Source: JAYRZB01 sp041916675 (GTDB lineage: Bacteria > Pseudomonadota > Alphaproteobacteria > Rhizobiales > Devosiaceae). From it: a stretch of DNA of 64,000 bases. Position 1 is the first letter of the stretch. Each line of letters begins with the position of its first letter. Under the pieces are notes generated by a model. The model did not search any database. It had not been told where the DNA came from and was given only the letters and a program-made list of their open reading frames with translations. The DNA lies in assembly GCA_041916675.1 (NCBI GenBank), contig JAYRZB010000003.1, positions 341,553 to 405,552 of the forward strand. Direction: 5' to 3'. Of the stretch, positions 25,041 to 33,550 are shown in pieces. The translations under genes were made by a program, and so were the position numbers.

Positions 25041-26263
25041 CAGTAAGCCCCCACATTCAGGGCATCTGCAAGGCCTTCGCCGGCCAGCGACGTGTCTTCG
25101 GCCCCGGCGCGGACGCTGCGCAGGCTATCGACGTTTTCGATGGTGGTGCCATTGGCCACGGCCTTCCAGAACCCCAGGGAAAGGTAGAGTTCTGCCATAG
25201 CGGCGAAGCTGGCGAGCAGGACCATGTAGCCAAGGGCCAGCGCAATGACGGAAATAATGCTGGACTGAAAAATGCGAGCAAAATCAGCAGGATCGAAGTC
25301 GCTACCCTGGCGGGAAATTTCGAGAATTAACGAAGACGCACCAACTCCTGCAATTATTGAAAATAATAGAACGCAGACTGACAACATTAGAACGTAAACG
25401 ACAAACTGCCACAGCAGGGTCAGCCCCGAGAGCTTGACCGTGACGCGGGCCGCCCCGCAGCGAATGGCGGACAGCACGCGACCGGTCTCGGCGGCGCGGA
25501 TGGCGAAGTAGCCGAGGAAGGGCAATGCCATGGCAGCAAGCGTGAGCAGGATGACAATGCCATCGGCCCCGATGCGGGGGCTGGATTTGAAGCCGTGGAC
25601 CGAGCCGATATAGACCACCAGCCCAATGATGACGGCGAGGGTGGTGAAGTAGAAGCCATAGAAGCGCCCGGCGATCAGCTTCCAGGAGCCATCGAAGGTG
25701 AACTGGCGGTCGCCATACCAGGTGTGGCCGGTTTTGTAGCGCGAGAGGCTGGCCGACATGAACGGATAGGCCAGGCCCATGGTGACAAGGGTGAGGATTG
25801 ACCAGAAGAAGCGGCGGATGGCATAGGACCAGGCGCTGCCCTTTTGCGCAAACCGGATGCCGCGCCAGAGCGTGCGCGACAGGCGGAAGTCGCGGGCACG
25901 GTAGAGCGCGTAGCCCATGAAGAACCAGAGCAGCACGCCGATGATGGCGTAGCCGGCCACGATGATCTCTGGGCGCTGGGTGGAGAGGTAGAAGAACAGA
26001 AGATAGAGCGGCAGGAAGAAGGCGAGCGCGAACAGGAAGCCGATGAGCAGCTGCATGGCATGGCCGGTATATTCGAGGGCATCGCCATCGATCTCGGTAT
26101 GGGACCAGTAGAAGCGCCGCTTCCAGGTGACGAGCCAGAAGCGATAGACGCCCAGCGTTGGCAGCATCATGAGGTAGCCGCGGGTGAGGATGCCGAACAT
26201 TTCACCGCGATCACCGGTGAACCGCACCTTGCCAACCCGCCCTTCGGCAGCACTATCAGCCAT
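25040..26263 (-). CDS. DUF898 (YjgN-like) membrane protein
   Basis: 407 residues with repeated hydrophobic segments. It opens with VRFTGDRGEMFGILTRGYLM and LGVYRFWLVTWKRRFYWSHT, the conserved DUF898 head, and contains a second copy of the motif (RRFFWSILTLVTMGLAYPFM, HTWYGDRQFTFDG). Function unknown. Translationally coupled to the downstream M48 peptidase gene. Confidence 0.9.
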   Translation of the reverse strand: MADSAAEGRVGKVRFTGDRGEMFGILTRGYLMMLPTLGVYRFWLVTWKRRFYWSHTEIDGDALEYTGHAMQLLIGFLFALAFFLPLYLLFFYLSTQRPEIIVAGYAIIGVLLWFFMGYALYRARDFRLSRTLWRGIRFAQKGSAWSYAIRRFFWSILTLVTMGLAYPFMSASLSRYKTGHTWYGDRQFTFDGSWKLIAGRFYGFYFTTLAVIIGLVVYIGSVHGFKSSPRIGADGIVILLTLAAMALPFLGYFAIRAAETGRVLSAIRCGAARVTVKLSGLTLLWQFVVYVLMLSVCVLLFSIIAGVGASSLILEISRQGSDFDPADFARIFQSSIISVIALALGYMVLLASFAAMAELYLSLGFWKAVANGTTIENVDSLRSVRAGAEDTSLAGEGLADALNVGAY

Positions 26264-26323
26264 CAGACCGCCCCAGACCCCAACGCCGCGACCATTCCAT
26301 TTTGTGCCCGAGCCCGCAAGGTT

Positions 26324-26950
26324 TCACGGGTTGAGGCGCTGGCGCGACCAGCCCGAACCGGTGGGTGTGAAGACCATGCGATCATGCAGGCGGAAGGCAC
26401 CATCCTTCCAGAACTCGATCTGCTGCGGCAAAAGCCGGAACCCGGACCAGTGCGGCGGGCGCGGCACCACGGCATCGCCGAGGCTGGCCTCCAGCGCGGC
26501 GACGCGCTGTTCGAGGGTGGCGCGATTTGGCAAAGCCCGCGACTGTTGCGACGCCGACGATGCGATCTGCGAGCCGCGCGGGCGGCGATGGAAATAGGCA
26601 TCTGCCTCTTGGGGGGTGACGATTTCGACCGGGCCGCGCATGCGCACCTGGCGGCGCAGGGTTTTCCAGTGAAACAGCAGCGCTGCCTTCGGTTGCGCCA
26701 GCAATTGACGGCCCTTGGCGCTTTCAAAATTTGTAAAAAACGTGAAGCCACGGGCATCGCGGGCGTTCAAAAGCACCATGCGAACGTCGGGAAGTCCCAA
26801 TTCATCGACAGTGGCCAGCGCCATGGCGTTCGGATCGTTGGGCTCGGAATTGCCGGCCTCGGCGAACCATTCCTCGAAGAGGGCAAACGGATCGATGGGG
26901 GCGACATCGGCATCGTCAAACAGGCGCTCGGACAGGGAAGTGGCGGTCAT
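26324..26950 (-). CDS. pdxH: Pyridoxamine 5'-phosphate oxidase
   Basis: 208 residues. FMN enzyme making pyridoxal phosphate from PNP/PMP. PNAMALATVD, RMVLLNARDARGFTFFTN, QVRMRGPVE, RPRGSQIASSASQQS and the ending RQRLNP are the full PdxH signature set. Length is normal. It is divergent from the DnaJ-like gene. Confidence 0.97.
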   Translation of the reverse strand: MTATSLSERLFDDADVAPIDPFALFEEWFAEAGNSEPNDPNAMALATVDELGLPDVRMVLLNARDARGFTFFTNFESAKGRQLLAQPKAALLFHWKTLRRQVRMRGPVEIVTPQEADAYFHRRPRGSQIASSASQQSRALPNRATLEQRVAALEASLGDAVVPRPPHWSGFRLLPQQIEFWKDGAFRLHDRMVFTPTGSGWSRQRLNP

Positions 26951-27073
26951 GAATGGGCTTTCGCGGCGGTGAAATGATTATCCGGGCCAAGCTGGACAAG
27001 GCGGCAGGGCGTCGCCATATAGAATTCAACCAGCGGTGTTGCAACCGTACCACGATTCTTATGTCAGGAACCC

Positions 27074-28006
27074 ATGCGCGACCCATATGTAGTGCTGGGG
27101 GTGCCCCGGACAGCCAGCGAGAAGGACCTCAAGTCCGCCTATCGCAAACTGGCCAAGGCTCATCACCCAGACCAGAACCAGGACGACCCCAAGGCACAGG
27201 CCAAGTTTGCCGAAATCTCTTCGGCCTACGACTTCCTGTCCGATGCCAACCGCCGCGCCCAGTATGACCGGGGCGAAATCGATGAGAGCGGCCAGCCCAA
27301 ATTTGCCGGCTTTGCCGGCGCGGGAGCACGTGGCGGCCCGCGCGGCCGCACGCAGGCGGGCAATTTCAGCGCCGAAGACATCCTGAAAGAATTCATGAGC
27401 GGGTTCGGCGGCACGCGCCGCCCGGGCGCGCAATCGGCCGGGTGGGACCCGTTTACCGGCGCCTCCAGCCCGATGGGCGGCGGGGCAGCACCCAAGGGCG
27501 AGGATGCCCCGGTGACAGCGGCGATTACGCTTGAAGACGCCCATGCCGCCGCCACGGTGGCGCTGCGCATGCCAAGCGGGAAGATGTTCAACGTCAAGAT
27601 TCCCGAAAAGGTGCAGGAGGGCCAGCAGATCCGGCTCAAGGGCCAGGGCCTGCCCTCGCCGCTGGGCGGCGAGCCGGGCGATGCGATCGTGACCATCAAG
27701 TTCGAGCGCCACAAGCATCTGCGCCGCGACGGCAAGGACCTGCGGGTGGATGTGCCGATTACGCTTTATGAGGCGGTGCTGGGGGCCAAGGTGCGGGTGC
27801 CGACGCTCGGCGGTTCGGTGGAGCTGACCCTGCCCCCGGGCGTGAACACCGCCAAGGCCCTGCGCCTGAAGGGCAAGGGGCTTTATGGCGAGGGCGACCT
27901 TTATGCGCAGTTGCGCATCGTCCTGCCCGAAGGCGGCGACCCGGACCTTGAAAGTCTGATGCGCTTCTGGCGCGACCAGAAGGCCTACAAGGTGCGCGAC
28001 AGCTAG
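27074..28006 (+). CDS. DnaJ C-terminal-domain chaperone (CbpA-like J protein)
   Basis: 310 residues. N-terminal J domain (about 3-66) with the HPD motif in KAHHPDQNQ, a Gly-rich linker (about 75-145), then the two beta-barrel DnaJ_C substrate domains (VTAAITLEDAHAAATVALRM, GLPSPLGGEPGDAIVTI, LPPGVNTAKALRLKGKGL). There is no zinc-finger domain, so it belongs to the CbpA/DnaJB type. It stimulates DnaK ATPase. Convergent with the methyltransferase gene. Confidence 0.93.
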   Translation: MRDPYVVLGVPRTASEKDLKSAYRKLAKAHHPDQNQDDPKAQAKFAEISSAYDFLSDANRRAQYDRGEIDESGQPKFAGFAGAGARGGPRGRTQAGNFSAEDILKEFMSGFGGTRRPGAQSAGWDPFTGASSPMGGGAAPKGEDAPVTAAITLEDAHAAATVALRMPSGKMFNVKIPEKVQEGQQIRLKGQGLPSPLGGEPGDAIVTIKFERHKHLRRDGKDLRVDVPITLYEAVLGAKVRVPTLGGSVELTLPPGVNTAKALRLKGKGLYGEGDLYAQLRIVLPEGGDPDLESLMRFWRDQKAYKVRDS

Positions 28007-28014
28007 GGCCAGGC

Positions 28015-28686
28015 TCAGGCGTAGGCGACCCAGCCCTTAAAGCTCAGGGCTGCATAGAACAGGCTGATGCCGGTGAACCCGGCCTCGGCCAGCATTGCCG
28101 TTTCGGCTTCGGGCGAGAGGACTGTGAGCCTTGTGCCGATGGCCTGATGCATGCTGGCAAGCTGGGCCGGATCGGTGACATCGGGCGCGCCATAGGCGAC
28201 GTGGCGGGCGATCCAGGCGGACCGCGCGGGCTCGGACTGATCAAAACTGATATGGGCCAGAACCAGCGGCGCGCCGGGGCGCAGGCGGGCATGCAATGCC
28301 TGCAGCGTTGCCAGCCGTTCGGCCAGTGGGATGAAGTGGAAGGTCAAAAGGCACACCGCCCCATCGAACGGGCCAGGCGGGGCCGCTTCGACGGTGCCGT
28401 GATGCAGACCGATGCGCTCCATATGCGCCGCCGCCGTCTGCCCGGCCAGCGCCAGCATATCGGCCGAGGGATCGACCCCATCGAACGTCCAACCCGGATG
28501 GGCATCGCCGAGCGCCTTGAGCTCGAGCCCACCCCCTGCCCCAAGCACAAGCACGCGCCCGGTTGTCGGCACGCGCTCGGCCAGCAGCATGGACACCATG
28601 CGATGCAGGCTCTCAAACCCCGGCACCTGCCGCGGCGGGCCCTGCAGATAAGCACTGGACGCATGGGTGCCGGAAAAGGTGGACAT
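28015..28686 (-). CDS. Class I SAM-dependent methyltransferase
   Basis: 223 residues. VLVLGAGGGLELKAL is motif I (SAM binding), GVDPSADMLALA motif II, PFDGAVCLLTFHFI the Asp/aromatic motif, and LRPGAPLVLAHIS motif IV. The type resembles small-molecule methyltransferases of the UbiE/Methyltransf_25 group. Ten consecutive C on the sense strand lie between the promoter region and its ribosome binding site (see findings). Substrate unknown. Confidence 0.88.
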   Translation of the reverse strand: MSTFSGTHASSAYLQGPPRQVPGFESLHRMVSMLLAERVPTTGRVLVLGAGGGLELKALGDAHPGWTFDGVDPSADMLALAGQTAAAHMERIGLHHGTVEAAPPGPFDGAVCLLTFHFIPLAERLATLQALHARLRPGAPLVLAHISFDQSEPARSAWIARHVAYGAPDVTDPAQLASMHQAIGTRLTVLSPEAETAMLAEAGFTGISLFYAALSFKGWVAYA

Positions 28687-28921
28687 GGGTGGAGGCTCCG
28701 GGGGGGGGGCGTGAGTGGGCGGATAGAGCAGTAACAGAAGGCGAAATCAAGCGAGGCTGCGATTGTGGGGCTGCTTGCATATCCATTGAAAGCAGGACCG
28801 GCATCGGCTAACCTGATCACATGATCGCCAAGACCGTTTCCATCAATGGCTATTATCCGGCTGCCCAATAGGCGCGGCCCGGTTCTATAACCAATGCCGC
28901 CGTTGAGGCGGATTGTTTGAC

Positions 28922-28940
28922 CCTCACGGCACACGTGAGG
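28922..28940 (+). promoter_or_regulatory. Hairpin covering the ribosome binding site of the GNAT gene
   Basis: CCTCACG (28922-28928) and CGTGAGG (28934-28940) form a perfect 7-bp stem with a five-base loop. GAGG, the Shine-Dalgarno for ATG 28946, is the end of the 3' arm. Such a fold would lower translation initiation unless opened. Confidence 0.4.
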
Positions 28941-28945
28941 ACACC

Positions 28946-29419
28946 ATGACTGATAAGATCAAAGAGTTTGCTATCCGCTCTGCCCAGGCGGCCGATGTTC
29001 CCCAGCTTGTGGAGCTTATCGGCCAACTGGCGGCCCATCACGGCGACACCGCGACGGCCAGCCCAGATTTTTTGCACCAGGATCTGTTCGGTCAGACGCC
29101 ATGGATTTCCATGCTTGTTGCTGAGGCCGCCTCGCAGCTTGTGGGATATGCGGCGCTTTGCCCGCTATACCGCGCCCAATTCAGCCACCGCGGTATCGAC
29201 CTGCACCACCTTTATGTCACGCCTGAACACCGTACGCAGGGTGTTGGCACGGCGCTGGTGAAAGCGGGAATGGATATGGCCTTGGCCCGCCGCTGCACAT
29301 ATTTTCTTGTTGCCGCGCGGGCAGACAATCTTGAAGCGCAACGGTTCTATGAACGGCTCGGATTCACGCGCTCGCTGGCGGGCGGCGTGAGGTTTACCAA
29401 GGTGCTGGACGGAGGGTGA
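28946..29419 (+). CDS. GNAT-family N-acetyltransferase
   Basis: 157 residues from ATG 28946 (GAGG upstream). It shows the acetyl-CoA loop HRTQGVGTALVKAGMDMA (Q/RxxGxG/A) and the C-terminal NLEAQRFYERLGF. It transfers an acetyl group from acetyl-CoA to an amine of an unknown acceptor. 259 bases upstream are non-coding, with a G10 tract and hairpins. 285 bases downstream are also non-coding. Confidence 0.92.
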   Translation: MTDKIKEFAIRSAQAADVPQLVELIGQLAAHHGDTATASPDFLHQDLFGQTPWISMLVAEAASQLVGYAALCPLYRAQFSHRGIDLHHLYVTPEHRTQGVGTALVKAGMDMALARRCTYFLVAARADNLEAQRFYERLGFTRSLAGGVRFTKVLDGG

Positions 29420-29704
29420 ACGATGATCAAAGATCCAGGACAGTAGTGGGAGATTAGGCCGAGCGCGCGGTACGGGAATAATGAAGTTCAGCAGCGTGAA
29501 AGGTGGACCGTTGGTGGGGTCGGACGTGCTAAGAAAAGCACACAACGCTGAACTTTGCTGCTAGAATGTGATTCTGGCGAAGTCCTCGCCTCCCCCCTCC
29601 ACCGGGAAAGTAGATCGCATACAGGACTGATTGAGCACCGAACCACTGTTCGAGCGACGGCAAAAGGAGGGATTGCCTATTTAGCTCGCTATAGGAGGTT
29701 CAGG
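29420..29704. other. Non-coding stretch between GNAT and ATPase genes
   Basis: 285 bases with lower GC than the neighbours. There is no tRNA-like fold and no convincing gene. A strong AGGAGG element at its right end belongs to the ATPase gene at 29705. Confidence 0.45.
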
Positions 29705-30439
29705 ATGCAGCTGAGTGTTCCAATCTATGTTCTGAAGCGCACGGCCAGGCAGTTGGCCCGCGCCCAGTCTTTGCCGCTGAACGAGGCACTTGACCGGGTT
29801 GCCATTGGCCAAGGCTATGGCAGTTGGAGTCGTTTGGCAGCGCGACACGCCGCCCAATCGCCCGCGGCGAGGCTCTTTACCCGGTTAAAGCCGGGCGAAA
29901 TCGCCTTGGTGGGCGCCCGGCCGGGGCAAGGAAAGACCCTTTTTGCGTTAGAGATTGCGGCCATCGCCGCCAACGCCGGTCGCAAAGCATACTTCTTTTC
30001 TTTCGAATGCACGTCGGAAGAAGTCGACGAACTCCTTGGGTCAATTGGCTACAATATCGCCCAGCTTGACGAGCGGTTCGAGTTTGACGGATCGGATGAC
30101 ATTTCCGCCGAATTCATCACGGGTAGGATCGGGCATGCCGAGAAGGGAACAGTGGTTGTCGTAGACTATCTACAGTCTCTCGATCACAGACGATCAAATC
30201 CTGCCCTCAGCGAGCAAATCATGGCCCTCAGGAAGTTCGCTGCGCTGAAGGGCCTTGTCATGCTGTTCATTGCGCAGATCGATCGTCGCTACAATCCCGA
30301 GATAAAAGCGCTCCCCGACCTGAACGATGTGCGGATGCCCAATTCCATCGACTTGAGCGTGTTTGCGAAGAGCATTTTTCTGAATAATGGAGAGGTCAAG
30401 ATTCACATTCCGGAGCAATCTGGGGCCATGGCGCAATAG
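29705..30439 (+). CDS. DnaB/RecA-like ATPase (small replicative-helicase-core protein)
   Basis: 244 residues from ATG 29705, chosen because AGGAGG lies 5 nt upstream; the 50 upstream open codons are not coding-like. Walker A GARPGQGKT (70-78), YFFSFECTSEEV matching DnaB's FSLEMS region, and Walker B VVVDYLQ (151-157) are visible. It lacks the DnaB N-terminal domain; instead residues 1-50 form a helical module (LKRTARQLAR, LNEALDRVA, GYGSW). Relatives are loosely annotated as DNA helicase. The next gene, 45 nt downstream, is an exonuclease-BRCT protein. Role unknown; DNA metabolism or defence are both possible. Confidence 0.75.
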   Translation: MQLSVPIYVLKRTARQLARAQSLPLNEALDRVAIGQGYGSWSRLAARHAAQSPAARLFTRLKPGEIALVGARPGQGKTLFALEIAAIAANAGRKAYFFSFECTSEEVDELLGSIGYNIAQLDERFEFDGSDDISAEFITGRIGHAEKGTVVVVDYLQSLDHRRSNPALSEQIMALRKFAALKGLVMLFIAQIDRRYNPEIKALPDLNDVRMPNSIDLSVFAKSIFLNNGEVKIHIPEQSGAMAQ

Positions 30440-30484
30440 AGTTGTCCGCGTCTATCGCCGTTGACTGACCCGCGACCCAACCTC

Positions 30485-31387
30485 ATGATGCCGGCATATT
30501 TTTCCGGTTTCATGAGGCGTGCCGTGCGATTTGCAGCACTCGATGTTGAAACGGCCAATCGCAGGCAGGGAAGTATCTGCCAGATTGCAGTGGTGGTTTT
30601 TGATGGCGACCAAGAGGTTGCCGCCGATGTGGTTCTAATTGATCCCGAAGAGGATTTCGATGCCATCAATACCAGTATTCACGGGATCGACGCATCCAGC
30701 GTTCAAGGTGCCATGACCTTCCCAGCGGTTCATGCACGCCTGTCCAAGATACTGGCCGGGCGACATGTTCTAAGTCACCATTCATTTGACCGGATTGCGA
30801 TCAGCCAAGCATCGTCGCGCTACGGATTGGAGACCTTTCAATGTCGCTGGGTGGATAGTTGCCTTGTGTCACGCAAAGTGTGGCCACACTTGCGCGATGA
30901 AGGTGGTTTCGGCCTCAAGAATCTTGCCACCCGTTTCGACTTCGCGCTTCGCCATCACGACGCACTGGAAGATGCCCGAGTGGCGGGCCGCATCATGCTC
31001 AGGGCAATGCAAGAGACCGGCACCGGAATTGAAGAATGGGCGACGGCCAGTGCACCACGTTCACGCGGCGGGTACAGAGGCTCAACACGAGATGTAACTC
31101 GCGAAGGCGACGGTGACGGCCCATTGGTGGGCCACTGCATCGTTTTTACCGGCAACTTCAGTATCGATAAAAATGATCTGGCCGACATGGCCCACACCGC
31201 CGGTGCAGCAGTCAGAAAGCGCGTATCAAAGGAGACCACAATGGTTGTGGTTGGAGAGTTGGTTGCGGGCGTCGTGGGTGCAGACGGTAAAAGTTCCAAT
31301 CTCCGAGACGCAGAACGCCTTTCGGCCAAAGGATCGACAATTCAGTTTGCAACGGAGTCGGACTTCAGAGAACTCGTTCGCGAATGA
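30485..31387 (+). CDS. DEDDh-type 3'-5' exonuclease with C-terminal BRCT domain
   Basis: 300 residues from ATG 30485. A TTG at 30461 and an ATG at 30512 are alternatives, and none has a clear ribosome site. ALDVETAN gives the first Asp/Glu of the exonuclease site. LSHHSFDR and HHDALEDAR supply the later Asp and His. The tail from about 215 (LVGHCIVFTGNFS, GAAVRKRVSKETTMVV) is a BRCT domain like that of NAD-dependent DNA ligase. Members trim DNA or RNA 3' ends. It follows the ATPase gene on the same strand, suggesting a joint role. Confidence 0.82.
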   Translation: MMPAYFSGFMRRAVRFAALDVETANRRQGSICQIAVVVFDGDQEVAADVVLIDPEEDFDAINTSIHGIDASSVQGAMTFPAVHARLSKILAGRHVLSHHSFDRIAISQASSRYGLETFQCRWVDSCLVSRKVWPHLRDEGGFGLKNLATRFDFALRHHDALEDARVAGRIMLRAMQETGTGIEEWATASAPRSRGGYRGSTRDVTREGDGDGPLVGHCIVFTGNFSIDKNDLADMAHTAGAAVRKRVSKETTMVVVGELVAGVVGADGKSSNLRDAERLSAKGSTIQFATESDFRELVRE

Positions 31388-31405
31388 TCGGCAAAAATAC
31401 CCCCC

Positions 31406-32509
31406 TCAAATATCAGCCAGCAGATCGAGCAGGCTTTGGCGTTCGTCGGCGAGGGGGGTGTCGGGGATGGAGGGGGTGGCGAGGGATTGGGCGGTGACGA
31501 GGTGATCGCGGCCCGATTGCTTGGCGGCGTAGAGGCTGCGGTCGGCGCGTTCGATCAGGGTGGCGGGGGTATCGCCCGGCGCAAGGGCGGCGATGCCATA
31601 GGAGGCGGTGACGGCATAGGCGCCCGGCGCCGCCGGTGGCAGGCGTGACAGGGCCTGGCGGAAGCGGGCGGTGAAGCTTTCGGCGCCGGTTTCATCCGCA
31701 TCGCGCAGGACGGCGACGAATTCTTCGCCACCGAACCGGGCAATCAGATCGCCCGGGCGGACGAGACCGGCAAGGATGCCGGCCACGCGGCGCAGCACAG
31801 CATCGCCCGCCGGGTGGCCGAACTGGGCATTAAAGCCGTGAAAATCATCGAGATCGAGCAACAGCATGGCCATGGGCGCGCCCGCCGAAACGGCATGGCT
31901 GATCATCCCTTCGAGGGACCGGTCAAAATACCTGCGGTTGGGAATGGCGGTCAGCCCATCCGAGCAGGCATCGTGCCGGGCGCATTCGATTTCGGCCTGC
32001 AGGGTGCCCAGTTGCTGGCGCACGTTTTCGAGTTCGGCCATCAGACCGCGATTGGCGGAGTTGGCACGGTCGGTTTCGGTGATCAGGCGCTTGAGAAGTT
32101 CGCAAAGGGCGGTGGCATCGATGTGCGAAGGGTCGAGCGCCTGGCCGGCGGTGGCAAGCGAGGCATCAAAGCGCGCCGAGATGGCTGAGGCTGCCTCGAC
32201 CGTTTCGGCAACGGCATCGAGGCTGGCCGAGAACACCTCTGCCCGCTCAAGGCCTGCATCGGCGGCCTCGGCCCGCCGCTCGGCGGCCCGGCGGACGGCA
32301 TCGAGGTCTTCGGGCGTGCAGACGGCATCGGCGGAGAGTTCGAGCGAGCGGAAGACAATGCCATAGGCCGGGGGTTCGGGAGCAATGGTGCTGCGGGCCA
32401 GAAGCCCGACGGCAGATTGCGCTGTGCCCAGCACACGTTTGAATTCGGATTCCAACACGCGCCCCCACGTGATGACGTATTGCCCAAGTTTACCTTGCGC
32501 GACAGTCAC
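31406..32509 (-). CDS. GGDEF diguanylate cyclase
   Basis: 367 residues (GTG start). C-terminal GGDEF domain with active-site FGGEEF and, exactly five residues before it, RPGD, an RxxD inhibitory site for c-di-GMP feedback. The preceding AIPNRRYFDRSLE marks the domain start. The N-terminal half is helical with Ala/Glu-rich heptads and no membrane segment, so it is probably a cytoplasmic dimerising sensor. It makes c-di-GMP from two GTP. Confidence 0.93.
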   Translation of the reverse strand: MTVAQGKLGQYVITWGRVLESEFKRVLGTAQSAVGLLARSTIAPEPPAYGIVFRSLELSADAVCTPEDLDAVRRAAERRAEAADAGLERAEVFSASLDAVAETVEAASAISARFDASLATAGQALDPSHIDATALCELLKRLITETDRANSANRGLMAELENVRQQLGTLQAEIECARHDACSDGLTAIPNRRYFDRSLEGMISHAVSAGAPMAMLLLDLDDFHGFNAQFGHPAGDAVLRRVAGILAGLVRPGDLIARFGGEEFVAVLRDADETGAESFTARFRQALSRLPPAAPGAYAVTASYGIAALAPGDTPATLIERADRSLYAAKQSGRDHLVTAQSLATPSIPDTPLADERQSLLDLLADI

Positions 32510-32536
32510 TTAAGGCCGGGTAAAAAAACTTCGATG

Positions 32537-33487
32537 TCAGGGACGGGGCGCGGCGGCGCGGCTGAGCCGATCGTTGATGGCTTCGCCAAGCCCGGTTTCG
32601 GGCACCGGGGCGACGGCAATGCCGGTGGCGCCGGACGCATCGAGCGCATGGAGCATGGCAAACAGGTTACGCGCCGCCTCGCGCAGGTCGGCAGCGGGGG
32701 ACAGGTTTTCAACCGGGCCCGTGAGCCCTGTGGGCAGCGGGCCGAAGCCAAGGAAAGCCTCGCCGGGCATGGCGCTGGTTGCATTGAGCCGCACGCGGGC
32801 ATTGGGCGCATAGTGGCTGGCCAGCATGCCCGGCGCGCTGATTTCGGCATTGGGGGCGGCAATGGCGATGGGGCGGCCGAGGTGGGCCTCGATCTCCGCG
32901 CGGGCCAGCGCCCCGGCGCGCAGCTGGGTGACGGTATCGCCATCGACCTTGAGGATGGTCGATTCCACCCCCGACCGGCAGGGGCCGCCATCGAGCACCG
33001 GCACGGCGTCGGCAAAACCGGCAATCACCTGGGCGGCGGTGGTGGGCGAGAGGCGCCCCGACGGATTGGCCGAGGGACCGGCAAGAGGAATGCCGGCGGC
33101 GCGGATGAGCGCCAGAGCCAGCGGATGATCGGGCACGCGCACGCCCACCGTATCGAGCCCGGCGGTGACCAGATCGGACAGGCCCCCGCCCGCCTGGCGC
33201 GGCAGCACCAAGGTGAGCGGGCCGGGCCAGAAGCGTTTGGCAAGGGCCCAGGCAAGGGGGGAGAATGCAACCAGGGTTTCGGCCATGGCCAGATCAGCGC
33301 AATGGATGATCAGCGGGTTGAACCGCGGGCGGCCCTTGGTTTCGTAGATCGAGAGCACGGCATCGGAACTGGTGGCGTCGGCGCCCAGGCCATAAACCGT
33401 TTCGGTAGGGAACGCGACGAGCCCCCCGGCGCGCAGGCGCGCGGCCATGGCGGCGACATCATTTTGCGCTGGTTTTGCCTGATCCAT
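32537..33487 (-). CDS. tsaC: L-threonylcarbamoyladenylate synthase (Sua5/TsaC family)
   Basis: 316 residues from ATG 33487 (18 codons inside the open frame). The YrdC domain (1-205) has AFPTETVYGLGADA, RPRFNPLIIH, PGPLTLVL and PLAGPSANPSG. The C-terminal Sua5 domain starts near SAPGMLASHYAP. It makes threonylcarbamoyl-AMP for the t6A37 tRNA modification. Length fits the long Sua5 form. Confidence 0.94.
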   Translation of the reverse strand: MDQAKPAQNDVAAMAARLRAGGLVAFPTETVYGLGADATSSDAVLSIYETKGRPRFNPLIIHCADLAMAETLVAFSPLAWALAKRFWPGPLTLVLPRQAGGGLSDLVTAGLDTVGVRVPDHPLALALIRAAGIPLAGPSANPSGRLSPTTAAQVIAGFADAVPVLDGGPCRSGVESTILKVDGDTVTQLRAGALARAEIEAHLGRPIAIAAPNAEISAPGMLASHYAPNARVRLNATSAMPGEAFLGFGPLPTGLTGPVENLSPAADLREAARNLFAMLHALDASGATGIAVAPVPETGLGEAINDRLSRAAAPRP

Positions 33488-33550
33488 GGGCGGTGTTTGA
33501 CAAGGGGGCGCTGCCACGTCAAGAAGGCACTTGTGCCGCAAGGGGATGCC

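Noticed and set aside
28821..28871. 16-codon frame upstream of the GNAT gene (MIAKTVSINGYYPAAQ)
   Set aside because: No ribosome site and no codon run suggestive of a leader peptide.
32417..33550. Long N-terminal extension of the HDAC-like frame
   Set aside because: It is antisense to tsaC and the diguanylate cyclase; the family start is ATG 33551.
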